From NCBI RefSeq assembly GCF_963678635.1, contig NC_087067.1, positions 54,992,456 to 55,056,455 on the forward strand: DNA of 64,000 bases, in the 5' to 3' direction. This stretch comes from Symsagittifera roscoffensis. Taxonomy: Eukaryota; Xenacoelomorpha; Acoela; Convolutidae. The notes below the pieces were generated by a model. That model saw nothing but the letters and a program-made list of their open reading frames with translations, was not told the DNA's origin and searched no databases. Each line of letters begins with the position of its first letter. Within the stretch, counting starts at the first letter, position 1. The position numbers and the translations under genes were made by a program. Positions 1-11,672 of the stretch are shown piece by piece.

Positions 1-549
1 AGAAATTATTCCCAGTCACCACATAGGAATAATAACCGTTACCCCAATTCCAAACATCGATACAGAAGTAACACACCAAAACATCAAAGACCCATCAATC
101 AAGTGCAAGCAAATGAAGAAACAACTTCAGAACCCCCAGGTATTGATGACACAGGAAGTAATGAACTACAATTAAATCACATTAATTGTGAATCAACTGA
201 TACTGAAAGTGATACAGATAGTACCATCTCTGTAAAAATGATAACAGTCGAAAACGACTATGAACCTATAATATAAGAACAACCCTTCACTTCACATATA
301 TATGAAAATCAATTGGAACTTCTTCATAATTACTACATTGGACCCATTATTAATAATACACAAACTACACAAGAAGTAAACGAAATTAACACGTTAATTA
401 AACCTGTTAAAAAAGATGAAACACAATGCTCATACACAAAGCATATTTATCAAAATATGCAAAAAAAAACAACCAAGAGAAAAAATTTGGACAATTCCAT
501 TTCTCTTAGAAAGTCCAAGAAGCAAAGAATTTCAACCACCAGATCTTGA
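1..549 (+). pseudogene. gag: Element A gag C-terminal tail and gag-protease linker (partial)
   Basis: Frame 1 is open from base 1 apart from a TAA at 274-276, where Element B has a Tyr codon. The first 60 codons are rich in Asn, Arg, Ser and His, the continuation of the low-complexity basic tail seen in full in Element C, probably RNA-binding. Then comes an acidic Asp/Ser/Thr stretch (about bases 115-235) and a region conserved in all copies that includes MITVEN and LELLHNYY. Near 480-549 the frame departs from that of Element B. The 5' part of gag is outside the window. The assignment rests on position before the protease and on similarity between copies; no known domain is visible here. Confidence 0.75.
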
Positions 550-1455
550 AATTGGTTTTTTAATTGACTATCATTAATATTGGAGCAGAATCAAATATCA
601 TTAATATTCCCACATGGAATGAAATTAAAATATTGCAACCAAATTTGACACCTCTTGAAACATATAGTAAATTAGCAACAGCACAAGAATCAACATGGAA
701 AAATTATTGAAAAATTTAACTATTCCTTGTTCCCACAAGAACAATGGAACAAAACAAGATTTTGAACAAACCTTCTAATCAAATATTTCATATTACTGAT
801 ATTAAGCAGAACATTATTGGCATACCATTCAAAACTAATTATATACCAACAATCCATATCTTAAATAGTAAGATCTATATCAGTGATAAATAAAAACAAA
901 AAATACAGCCCTAACATTCTTCCAAAGATTAAACAAACAACCACCATTTTTCTCAAAAATTTATCTTATTTACAATCAAGAACGGAAACATCTGAAACCA
1001 CTATCAGGAAAATTATATAATTTCTCAATAAAAAAATTTCATCAATATAACAAAAGTCAAAATAAACAACACTTTTTCATGTCAGATTTCGAATTTAAAC
1101 GTATTCACGAATTTTTCAAAATTACAATCTCATTCATACTTAAAAAACACGAATTCCGATATTATTTCATTACACGTGAATAACAATACACCATATCAAA
1201 TAACATTACCCCTAGGATTTTTAGGATATTGTGAAACAAATGCTACAATTTCACCTCTAAATGAAGTAGCCTACCGAGTTAATAATATACTCCAATTATT
1301 AGATATTTGCCAATCAACAATTCTTGACGAAGAATTATCCATAAATAACATAATAAGTAAGGAAAAAAGAAACACAGATTATTTCACAAAAACACCACAT
1401 TTTAAACGGACATTCAATATAACAAATACACAAAAGAACAACAAAAATTTTTAAT
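541..1455 (+). pseudogene. pol: Element A retroviral-type aspartic protease and protease-RT linker, active site disrupted
   Basis: The context PPDLEI...GAES is that of a retropepsin, whose usual D-S/T-G triad cleaves the Gag-Pol polyprotein. Here the triad is destroyed: Asp is followed by a short inserted stretch at about 569-581 (TATCATTAATATT) that also occurs at about 596-608, so a local duplication has replaced the Ser codon and shifted the frame. Downstream, the roughly 220-codon linker to RT is recognisable but broken several times. Its last part (1176-1454) is open and matches the corresponding part of Elements B and C. The linker has no domain I recognise. Confidence 0.75.
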
Positions 1456-1456
1456 A

Positions 1457-2350
1457 ATGTTTAATTTTCAACACTCACAAATCACACAAGATGAATTTGA
1501 TAAATTAGCAAAACAACTGTTAAAATATTCAACGCAACATCAAAATTTGACATTGGAAAAATTAGTTCATCACTACACCTCCCATTAAAACCTGACGCAG
1601 TTTTCAAAAAACAAAGAGCAAGTAAAGTACCGATTCACTTACACGACAAGGTAAATAGATTACTTGATATTTTAGAACAATACGAAATTATCTCACCAGT
1701 AAATAAAGAAGAACAACCATCAGTAATACCTTCATCAACCCTGTTATCATCCTAGCAAAAGGTGAATCACTAAAAATAGTTTTAGACGCTAGATATCTCA
1801 ATTCACTAATTGACGAATCAAAATGCAATTGGCCTTTTGAACCCATACAAGTTATCTGAACAAAGGTAAATGGTAAATACTTCACAACCGCAGATATGAA
1901 TAGTGCTTATAATCAAATGTCACTTGATGAACAATAACGACGTTTAACACAATTTGTTATTGAAAATCAACAATATGAATTTAATCGATTATTCTATGGA
2001 ATATCCATAGGACCAGCAGCTTTTTCAGCTTTCATGAGAAAAATGTTTAGACCACTAATACTCAAGAAAAATGCAATCACATAATTAAATGATGTTTTCA
2101 TGCACTCACAGACTAAAGAAGAAATGTTTACAGTTTTGAAACAGTATCATAAAATAATTCAGAACGAAAATCTGAAAGCAGCCCCTGATAAATCACATTT
2201 CATTTAAACACGCGTTAAATTGTTAGGACATAATATTGAACGAAACACTTACACTCCAATAAAATCACGCATTGATGCAATGCAAAAACTTCAACCACCT
2301 ACAAATAAAAAGAAAATCCAAGAATTCTTTGGAATGTTAAATTTCTTAAG
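1457..2350 (+). pseudogene. pol: Element A reverse transcriptase, inactivated
   Basis: Fingers and palm of a Ty3/gypsy RT can be followed in several frames. The KPDAVF...VPIHLHDKVNRLL region lies near 1590-1660, the motif A block TADMNSAYNQM near 1890-1920, the FYGISIGPAAFSAFM block near 1990-2035 and the motif C region at 2079-2093. Motif C reads *LND: a stop replaces Tyr (TAA 2082-2084) and Asn (2088-2090) replaces the first catalytic Asp of YxDD. Further stops lie at about 1936 and 2206, and frameshifts near 1530 and 1720. RT would copy element RNA into cDNA in the cytoplasm; this copy cannot. Confidence 0.88.
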
Positions 2351-3166
2351 TAAATATGTTTACAAAATGCAATTATACTTAAGACCTTTCTATAACATCC
2401 ACAGACAACAAAATGATTTTGAATGGACCACTGAACATCAAACACGATTTGAAGAAGATAAAAAATTTTTGACAGAACAAATTTCAAACACAATTCCAGA
2501 TCCAAATCAACCATTCTATACAATGTGCGATGCTTCAAAGTTTGGCATCGGCGCAGCATTGCTACAATCACATATCGGAACAAATAAAATGAATCTTATA
2601 TTAGCAAATTCACGATTATTTACACAAGCAGAGCTAGGACTCTCAACTCTAATGAGAGAATGTACAGCTAAATTTTTACACTTACAGAATACGAATTTCT
2701 GATACTTGGATCAAAACACCCAACAATTCTATGTACAGATCACAAACCAAATATGTTTCTCTTCACCCAAAAATGAAATCCTAATCATAGAGTTTACAGA
2801 TTTCAATCAATTCTAATGAAATTCCCAAACTTACATATAGTTTGGACAGCAGGAAAAAACTTTGCATTACCAGATACATTAAGTCGAAATACGCCACCTG
2901 AATTACTTACACGAAAAACTACAGTTGAAATACCACAAAATATTAAATTCTATCTCGCAAAAGATACAACATCACCCCGACTAGAATGCAAATACGCAGT
3001 AAATACTGACATTGATCAATCACAAATATATAATCTACAACTTTTTCCACTCTACTTAGATTGCCAAAAAAATCACTACGAAGTTGATTTATTAGGCACA
3101 TCTACTTTTAAACCAATTCCATACTCACAATGGATAAAAAGTAAAACTCATCAAAAGAAAATATAA
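2220..3166 (+). pseudogene. pol: Element A RT connection, RNase H domain and tether to integrase
   Basis: 2220-2702 is open for 160 codons: the RT thumb region (LGHNIE, QKLQPPTNKKKIQEFFGML) is followed by a Ty3/gypsy RNase H with the first acidic residue in MCDASKFGIGAALLQ. The Glu that should follow in the LMREC block is present, but the frame is lost at about 2670, and the TDHKP-type block near 2735-2750 is in another frame. 2816-3166 resumes with HIVWTAGKNFALPDTLSR, the usual end of the RNase H/tether segment. RNase H degrades template RNA during reverse transcription. This copy is broken between its catalytic blocks. Confidence 0.85.
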
Positions 3167-3214
3167 CAACAATCGCATAAAAAAGACCTTTTTTGATTAA
3201 TTGAAAAAGAAAAT

Positions 3215-5104
3215 TTGACCAATAAAATAAATTTATCAGGACCACAAACAAATGATTCAAAATACACAGTAAATCAAGTTTTTGACCTCCATGACCCACT
3301 TGACACAATTCCCCTATCAAAACTAGAAATTGAAAATATTTTTCTCCCCCCAGCAGATAAAATTACACTTGAACTTTTAAAACAATATCAAAATCTCGAC
3401 ACAGTAATTAGAAAACTAAAATCATGGTACAAATACAACACTAAGCCCGTAAAAGCTGATACCACAGTTTTAAGAAACAAAACACACCTCCGATATTTCC
3501 GAAAATTTAATAACATAACAATTAATGAAAATACAGATATTTTAGAATATCAATTAAATGATTCTAAAGTTCCCTGTCTTCGTTTAAGTATGATACTAAT
3601 AGCTTTTATTATCTCCCATACACAAAATACAAAAGGACACTCAGGATCAGAAAAAATATACTCGAACTTTACACAAATTTTTATTTCCCAAATGCGCCTA
3701 TTTGGATAAAAGTATTATGCAATGATTGTATAATATGTCAATTGAACAAACCCCATACAAATCAAAAAACAAATAGCACAGAAACAAGATTTTAAAGGAC
3801 AAAGTCTATATTTCAACCATCGCATTTCATTCGACACAAAAGGAACAATTTCACCATCCTCTGAATGAAACTCCTACATTATGGTCATTGTTGATGCATT
3901 CACACATTATGTAGCACTCAACCCAGTACCACATTTTAATGCTCATTTTGCTTACACAACACTTTATGAACATTGGATAGCCAAATTCGGATTACCCGAT
4001 ATCCTAGTTACAGACAAGGTACAGAATTTATAAATAATGAAATCATCACACTATACCACTTATATATAATCAAACATAAACCACGTACATCTCATGCACC
4101 TTGGACAAATGGTTTAGTCGAAGGTATGAACCGTTCATTACAAGAATATCTCAGATGTATCATTATTGGAAACGATACACGATACACAGAATGGTCAGCA
4201 GATGTAAAACTATTTCCCTTATCATATAATTCACATTTCACGACAACTTTAGGAACGTCGCCATATGAAATGGTTTTTAATCAAAAGCCACGAAAACCAA
4301 TTATGTTTACAGCAAATGCCCATAAAAATGCACAAGGTTTTTGCCAACCAAATAAAGATTCAATTTGTTAGAACCTACCTTTACACACACATGATGGAGA
4401 TCATTTTCATCGTCCACAAAATCTTAAATTAGCATCCGGCACACATACCGAATGGATATTAAATAGAGATAAAAAACACAATGAAATTTACCAAAAAGTA
4501 ACAAAGAAATTGTTACAAAGGCAAAACATTAACAACCAAATTAAATCACGCTTTACGCCAGCCACAGATTTAAAAATTGGAACATTTGTCTTAATACCTA
4601 ACTTCAATACGCAAAAAGGAATCTCAAAAAAATTACAAGCTCTTCGAAAAGGACCATACCAAATAATTGCCAAACCCACTGACGTAACGTATAAACTCGC
4701 AGATTCAACTAAAAAAGAAATTATTCATTTATTACCCTACTACCCAAAAGAATACGCATTGCGCGAATTAACTCAATTATATTCTTTTACATGTTTAAAA
4801 GTTATTCAAAATCTTACACATACAGAACAAGAAACAAATTTACAGGACAACATTCATCATAAAAAAAAAACAAAATCAAAAACAAAACACAACTCAAAAC
4901 AAAACAAAAACACCAGACCCAAAAATACTTCAAAAAGAAGAAAAAAACAGGAAAATGATAGAAAAAATTCTACCACAAGAACAAGTAGAGAAATCCGAAC
5001 ATAGAGAATCATCACGACTTAGAAATCAACCACGTAAAAATTACAAAACATTCATCCCACAATCTAAAAAATTAAACAAATTTGAATTTCAAAAACAACT
5101 TTGA
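3215..5104 (+). pseudogene. pol: Element A integrase with GPY/F-type C-terminal module, frameshifted at the second catalytic Asp
   Basis: The N-terminal HHCC zinc domain spans about 3615-3740: the two His lie in SHTQNTKGH, then CNDCIICQ. The core has FDTKG (first Asp, near 3835) and, in another frame, a GLVEGMNRSL block (Glu, near 4120). At the second Asp a one-base loss in the ACAGACAAGGT region (about 4011-4021) destroys D-N-G. 3973-4371 carries the distal core. 4510-5004 carries the GPY/F-like module (RKGPYQIIAKPTDVTYKL) and a Lys/Thr/Asn-rich basic tail to about 5104. Integrase inserts cDNA into the host genome. Several stops and shifts make this a pseudogene. Confidence 0.88.
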
Positions 5105-5929
5105 TTTTAAAATTAATAGTTTTTACACCCCTAAATCATTTTGAACTTTCTAATTTTCAAGATATCATTCTGAAACATACGCAACAATTCTAGTTCAATT
5201 TCAGCCAATAGGATTCACTCAAATCTGTCACCTTCTGTATCTCTAACACAAACCTACTAGCAGATACATATTAAACTCCAGGCATATCTATAACTATAAC
5301 TTTACAACCTCCAGGTCAAAAATAAGCAACTCGCTAAAACTTGACAACTAAAATATATATCACCATAATATTACAACCCTCCCCTATCTAATAACGCAAA
5401 GATCAACAATATTTTCCCAACTCAGACCTCAAAGACCCTCCAACCAAAAATGGCAAATTAGCCTAAGTTAAGAAAGGACCATAATCTTTAGTACAAATGT
5501 TTCAAAAATACCCCAGATTACCCCACAAATAAAATTAAAGCAAAGAAGACCTCCCAAACACCATAAAATAAGCCTCCAACAATTTTTCACAAAACTCAAC
5601 CCACTTGTCAAAAAACCAATAAATAATCCGACCACACTTGAATATCGCCCAGACAACAAAAAATATTTGACGAACGAATCATTTCTTAAATGCTTCTCTC
5701 TCAAACAGTCGATATCTTAAAAAATACAATCTTAAATCTTTTCATAAAATTTTTCATTCTATTTAAACTTTTGCTCATATTTTTTATTGATACTTTTGAA
5801 GCTTTAATAATCCTTTTAATAATTTTTTGCAATATTTTTTAAATTTTTTACTCCCTATTTGAAAAATATCTCCAACTTTCCCAAATCATTGACCACATTC
5901 ACAGGTACGATAATTCAAAGTCTATATAA
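5105..5929 (+). other. Element A spacer between pol and the small membrane ORF
   Basis: About 820 bp, A/C-rich, well conserved against Element B 32840-33679. It has no recognised domain. A plus-strand frame is open for roughly 90 codons around 5430-5705 with no ATG, but it is interrupted in Element B, so I do not call it a gene. The conserved block could hold splice signals for the downstream genes. Confidence 0.5.
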
Positions 5930-6118
5930 ATGATACGAACAATTTTTAGTAGAACAGATAATTTTTTTCTATTCATAACTTTCATCACATTTTTATCATC
6001 CCTAATAATGACAATGTGCAAATGTGTAAAAAAGGCAATTGTCACATTCGCCTAAGCAACAATCCTTTTAATTCTTTCCATCGAAGAATATTACAATAAA
6101 CATAAATCTTCCCACTAG
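5930..6118 (+). pseudogene. Element A small two-helix membrane protein ORF (one internal stop)
   Basis: From ATG 5930 to TAG 6116 the frame is 63 codons long with one internal TAA (6053-6055), where Element B has TTA (Leu). It has a short polar N-terminus, a first hydrophobic stretch (about residues 11-28), a Cys/Lys loop reading MCKCVKKA, a second hydrophobic stretch (about residues 37-52) and a charged tail EEYYNKHK. Element B keeps the same plan, with mostly conservative changes. The stop codon lies only 3 bases before the ATG of the envelope-like ORF. I do not recognise the protein. Its size and topology resemble small viral membrane proteins, but that is inference. In Element A only the premature TAA breaks it. 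Confidence 0.55.
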
Positions 6119-6121
6119 AAA

Positions 6122-9100
6122 ATGTCAATCGAACACATTTCCAAAATTGCTAACCAACAATCACAAAATCAGTCTTCACCGACATCATCCCATGAAAACC
6201 CAGCCATACCCACAACTACCCAAAACCCCCAAACATCTACACGAATTTCTTTTCAAGATAACCCATACAATTTTGAAGAACGACCCGCTCGCTTATCCGA
6301 ACCACTAGAACCAGTTCAACCTTAGGCATCCCTAAGTAAACCCACATATAATTTATACCCCACATTACCACAAGACTTAAATAGAGCAAGACACATTAGT
6401 CAAAATCAAAATACAGTTGAATTAAATAGACAAATTATACATCCACGAAGAAATAGAAATTTTCAAACCCCTAGAGTTCATTTTGATATACCCCAATCAC
6501 CGACGCCAACTACTTCAGAAATTTCAAGTAGTACATTGCCAGAAACTCCCACACTCCTTTCACAACATAACACCTCAAGTATACCCTCAGATTACTTAGG
6601 TTCAACACCGACATCTGAACAAATACGTGAAAATCCCTTTAACCCCCCCCCCCCCCAATCCCACCGCACGACTACCATATTGAGCAACACACTCCTATAC
6701 ACAAGGTGAACCAAACATAGTAAATGAACCATTAGATATTTCTACAGATACAACACCATCATCATTACCAGAAACATTATCACTCCCCTTAACACCATCA
6801 TTAAGTCAAATCTCACCGACGCTTTTCCCTTTAAATTTCCCAAACAACCTCGACGCTAGATATAGAGAACAATCATCATCAAATACCCCTTTACGACTAG
6901 ATTGGAACACATTCGTAGCACCTCCCCCATTATTTGGACAACATCAAGATAGTAACCGACTCCACAGTTGGGCACTCAATAGATTACAATATAGACAAGA
7001 TATCCACGAAGATATTCGAGAACACAATATTCAAATACCTCAACAAAATAGTCTCCAATTAAAATTTGAAATCACAATCAAAATTAATAAAATCGTTCAA
7101 CATCCCTACCCATTTCATCCACCAAATATAACAGCTCAATCGATACCACCAATCGATACAACTGAAGTAATATATAAATACGATAGATATACGAAAAACA
7201 CAATTGGTTACATAAAATTTTATAACCCATACTCAGGATTATCATACACTTGTATATACTAAAAAAATTAACATTTCAACACATCTTTATTCTAATATTT
7301 TCCAAACAAAAACAAAAACCCTTCTCCTTGCACAGGACCCCAGAATTTATTAGTAACACACTATGATTGTGAAGAAAAAGGAACAAAAAACACTACACAA
7401 ATATGCAATAAATCAAGTATCACAATGCGAAACAGAACCACAAACTATAGAAACTACAAATGTAATAGCATTATTATATTCAAAAGCCCGAGCAACAACA
7501 GTCACAGGCTATAAATTTACAGCGACATTTTCCGAAAAAAGTACAATGTTCACAAGTTTCCAACGGAAACAAGAACCGACTTGACCAACAATCATTTTAC
7601 CAAAGTAATATAGAACGACTTTTACATCTAAATCCCGATGATTGTAAAAACGAATTACTCAGACTGAATATCACAAGAAAGAAAAATACAGACAGAACAA
7701 TAGTAAATTTCCAAGTCTTTGCCGATTCTGTACATCAAGCAGAACTTGAACGATACCAAGGACATATTAAATTAGACAAAAAGTACCCATATAACGGCGC
7801 ACAAGGACGGTTAACTTATGACATACACGATAAACACTGGATACCACACATTGGAATAAATTATCCTTCAAACTGCAAAGCAGACACAAAAAAAGGATAT
7901 CAAGAAATAATGTTTTTTGATCGGAAAATACAATTTGAAAAAAATACAGCTCACACGAGATTTAACCGATAACACCATGATCTATCAAGGAATTAGATTA
8001 CTTTGCAAAAATGATCAAGATTATTGTGGTCCTACAACAAGGACCCAAGCGACAATGGTTTGGTTTCCCGAAGATACAAGCACAACATTTCAAGTAGCAA
8101 AAATATACGCTCGAATGATAAAATTTCATGAAAAAAATTTTTTTGAATCAATTCCATACGAACAAGTGAACCCATCTCGTAAACAAAGCACTGATTTTAT
8201 TAATATGTTCATGAGTTAGAAAATAATTTAACACGTTTTCAAGTCTATCAAGAAACAGAATTTGCATGTAAATACAGAAATCCACTTTATAAGACACAAT
8301 CCTCTGAAATACTTGTCGAATCCGAAAAAGGTTTCGAGATGACCACTGGAAAAAAAATTGACCCTTATGCCACAAGTCATCCTGTTAATTAAGGAACATC
8401 ATATGTCCCAGTTAACTTTCATAAAAGCAAAGGTCAACCTGGTGGATAACTAAAACCATACAACAGTAAAAGCACACATTTACAAGAACTGTCACTAATG
8501 AATAGCACCTACTTTGGTAATATTCATTATGATATCCACTTAGACATGAAATTAGACTACACAATTAGTAGAATTTTTCAAGAAATGTCACTCTCTGAAT
8601 TAGAAACACTTCATCAACTATGCGAATTAGAAAGAACCCAAATCCTACAATCACTCGCACTAGCAGTACTAAAAACACTTTACGCAGGATACTTATTATC
8701 GGGAAACAGATCAAATTTTCTTGATTACGAAGGAAACATTTTATGGTTTTATACTTGCACCAAAAACGTATCACCATTATATGTTTTTGAAGACAAACGT
8801 TGTTATAAAAGAATCCCCATATTCTAAAAAAATAAAGAACATTTTGTTGATACACTTTCAACGAACATATTTTTGGGATACCGCAGTCCCATGTGGATCA
8901 GAAAATAGCCACAATGTAGTACAATTAAACCCTGATGAAGATAAGTACTACCTACTTACAACGTATCCTACATTAATGCAACAACTCAAAAAATTTTCAC
9001 CCGAAAGTATCCGAGCTATCGCTCGTAACCGAAATATTGATTTACATTCAATTGGAATATATTCTAAATCTGATATCCAACATCACATTAGAACACAATA

Positions 9101-9853
9101 GTTTCAGGAATTAGTAACACAAATGGACACAAAACAACGACAATCAACCGACCAGATTTTAAGAAAACTGGCCGAAACCGCAGGATTTGCAGACATTTAT
9201 ACACAAGACTATAGCGGATATTTTAAAGATATCAAAGATTACATATATTTAAACGGTGAAAAATATAGACCACAAGATATTTCACCTAAAATATTTTCAG
9301 TTTTGTCACCCTAAAAAATGAAATTCTCGCTTTTCTAGGATGGCCCTATTACATCTTAGAAAAACTAGCTATCTTATACGCTATGTTTATTTTTTTAGGA
9401 TTTCTTTTCTCACTGTTAAAAGGAATCTATAACACATGCGCTATACACACGCAAGTAAATCGACAAGCAAGTGTATCACGTATATTATTTGCAGGATTTT
9501 TTGAAATTTTTTCATCATCAATTAATATAATAATTCTAGATGGGCAAATAAAAGAATATAGCACAAAAATATCCACAAGACAAAACACATAGGACGAAGA
9601 ACATAATAAGGTAGAAAAAATACCTACTGCACCACAGAGGCCACACTTACCACAAAACCATCCATTATCATTAGTTCCCCGCAGTTTTCGAAACCTAGCA
9701 ATCACAAATAATCCAAATTCTAGACCAAAGACAACACAAAGTCCCATCCAACACATAATGACACATCATTCACAAAATGATAATACATATGAACAAATTA
9801 TCGAACAACATCACACCACCACTTTTCAATCTCAAAATAATCTTATTTTTTAA
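6122..9853 (+). pseudogene. env: Element A envelope-like glycoprotein ORF, decayed
   Basis: This third major ORF starts at ATG 6122 and would end at TAA 9851, about 1,240 codons if undamaged. The N-terminal third (6122 to about 7230) is Pro/Ser/Thr-rich. Next comes a Cys-containing ectodomain beginning VTHYDC in Element B, then blocks CELERTQILQ, AGYLLSGNRS, CYKRIPIF and WDTAVPCGSENS (about 8500-8920). A hydrophobic membrane segment lies at about 9355-9420, followed by a tail of about 140 codons. The Cys/aromatic pattern resembles surface glycoproteins known from some invertebrate retroelements and chu-like viruses (from memory, not searched). Lesions include a TAG at 6323-6325, a run of 14 C at 6643-6656 and many later shifts. 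Confidence 0.65.
7318..7335 (+). promoter_or_regulatory. Candidate 3' splice site in front of the envelope ectodomain (Element A)
   Basis: The C/T-rich tract cccttctccttgcacag ends with AG at 7334-7335, just before the codons for the ectodomain N-terminus. Element B has the same tract (AG at 35093-35094). In an A/C-rich, T-poor coding strand such a pyrimidine tract stands out. A spliced mRNA could supply a different N-terminus to the ectodomain. No matching donor has been identified. Confidence 0.4.
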
Positions 9854-9859
9854 CCCACG

Positions 9860-11672
9860 ATGAGCCGACAACTTGGATCCCTTCATCGCTCAAATTCCCA
9901 TCCAGCCAACCTCCAAACTCAAATCCCAATAACCCCACTTTATGCTTTCCCACCACCCGATTTTCCAATTATTAATCTACCATCAAGCACGAATTCTGAT
10001 ACTAACTCAGATATTTCAGTTTTTTATACTATCTCGCAATTTAATAACTCCAATGTAGAAACCCCCGACGAATTTGCAGACTCCGAACCATCTCCCTCTA
10101 CCCATACACAGACCAAAAACTCCTCAGTTTTTTCAAAACACCCTTTTAAACCCATCCCAACCAGTCATCCACTCCCATCCGTTTCCACATCTTCTTATGC
10201 TTCCCAAGTAACCGCAACCTATTCTCCACTTCATTTCGACAGATCATATAATAATTCCACAGATAGTCTTCAAATTTATGAAGAACTTGATAGTTTTATT
10301 ACCTTACGACAACAATTAATACACCCCAACAACCTTACAATACATCAACTATCATCTACAATAACATCCTCAAATCCACCTACCCCCACACCCTCCTCAG
10401 CTTATACTCCATCATTAGCTCAATCATCCACATCCACCGAAACACCTACCAGTACTCACCGAGCTTATCGCACTTTTAAACGAAAATTTCCAAATCACCC
10501 ATTCCCAACCAAACCCGGAACAGCCCGCGAATATGTCAATCACCCGGAACACACAAACACGAAAAATTTTCTTGAAATCACCTTATCCTCCTTTCCGCAA
10601 TATACATTAAACACACCTACCACTGCTAACGAAACACGCAATTTTGTTGATGAGCACGTTTTTATGCCAACACTTCATTGGACAGCTTATTATAATTATA
10701 CTAACCCCCTTTGCCTACCATTAGCAAATACTACCGAAAGTATCGAGAAACAAAAACATAATATATACACTCACCACATCATTAACACCTCGACAATTTA
10801 CTTACGTTGGATAAAAAAAGTTATTAAAAACATTCTCTCCACCCCGAGCTAACGATTTTTCAATAGAATACTACGATCATAATATCATCCGCCCAAACCA
10901 AGGTCAATTTTTAGATGAAGATCGCTTCACAAACCCGCAATTAACAGAAAAATTTTTCATTAAAACATCATACGTATTTACACTTAATATTTTTGATAGA
11001 AAGCATGATCATATTATTTCAGAAGCACTAGTTGATATTCAAGCATATGAAAGCTTCTATGATAAATTTCAGTTATTTTCACTAACCTTTCACTTTCTTT
11101 CACCACAGTAACGCAATTTGCACTGTTCCCACGATATTATGTTACGCACTAAACGAACGCACACTTATGCATATTATCGTTTTATACAAAATCTTTTTTA
11201 TTTACACACTCCATCAAGACAACCTCACCATCGTTTTCAGTTTCTTAACTCAAAATACACGTCACCACTTTTTCTTAATTTTACATATTGCATTAAAGAT
11301 ACTAACCTCCACGGCATCCTCCGCAACTATGACCCAGTTACCCAAATGTATATATTCTGTCCCATCACAGAGACCATCAATGATGAAGAATCAAGACCCT
11401 TCATTATCCCTAATGAATATATCCAACCTATTGAAATACCCATTTTAGAATTTATTCACAATACTAAATATAATCATAAAATATATGATCCCATCGAAAA
11501 CACACCTAACGAGTTCGCAGTAGGCACAGAAGAACTAAACACCATCAAGGCACTTCAATTGCTTTGGCCACTGCTACAAACTAAAAATATCATACGCATA
11601 CTAGCCAAGTTACTAACAACATCAAACATGATTCACGACATCTTCTCCCACGGTTTTTTCCCAGAAGACTAA
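9860..11672 (+). pseudogene. Element A ORF4: large protein of unknown function, nearly intact
   Basis: The ATG lies 6 bases after the envelope stop. The first 330 codons (9860-10852) are uninterrupted. About 230 residues of Pro/Ser/Thr-rich sequence lead into a block with FKRKFPNHPFPTKPGT and then folded-looking sequence. A one-base shift near 10830 moves the frame; from there to TAA 11670 only one stop (11109-11111) interrupts. The C-terminal part is rich in aromatics, Ile and His (EKFFIKTSYVFTLNIFDRK, QPHHRFQFLNS) and has no membrane segment or recognised motif. Element B keeps the same protein in the same place. It is the least damaged gene of the element. I do not recognise it and assign no function. 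Confidence 0.65.

Noticed and set aside
1688-1885. Minus-strand open frame inside Element A's RT
   Set aside because: It is the antisense shadow of a G-poor coding strand; the same holds for 2299-2583, 3108-3320, 4488-4679, 5468-5704, 8148-8375, 8565-8861 and 9427-9756.
5430-5705. Open plus-strand frame of about 90 codons between pol and the micro-ORF
   Set aside because: No start codon, and Element B has a stop and shifts in the same stretch without conservative substitution pattern.
6643-6656. Run of 14 C as a programmed frameshift site in env
   Set aside because: Element B has a short, interrupted C tract here, so this is a slippage expansion in Element A.
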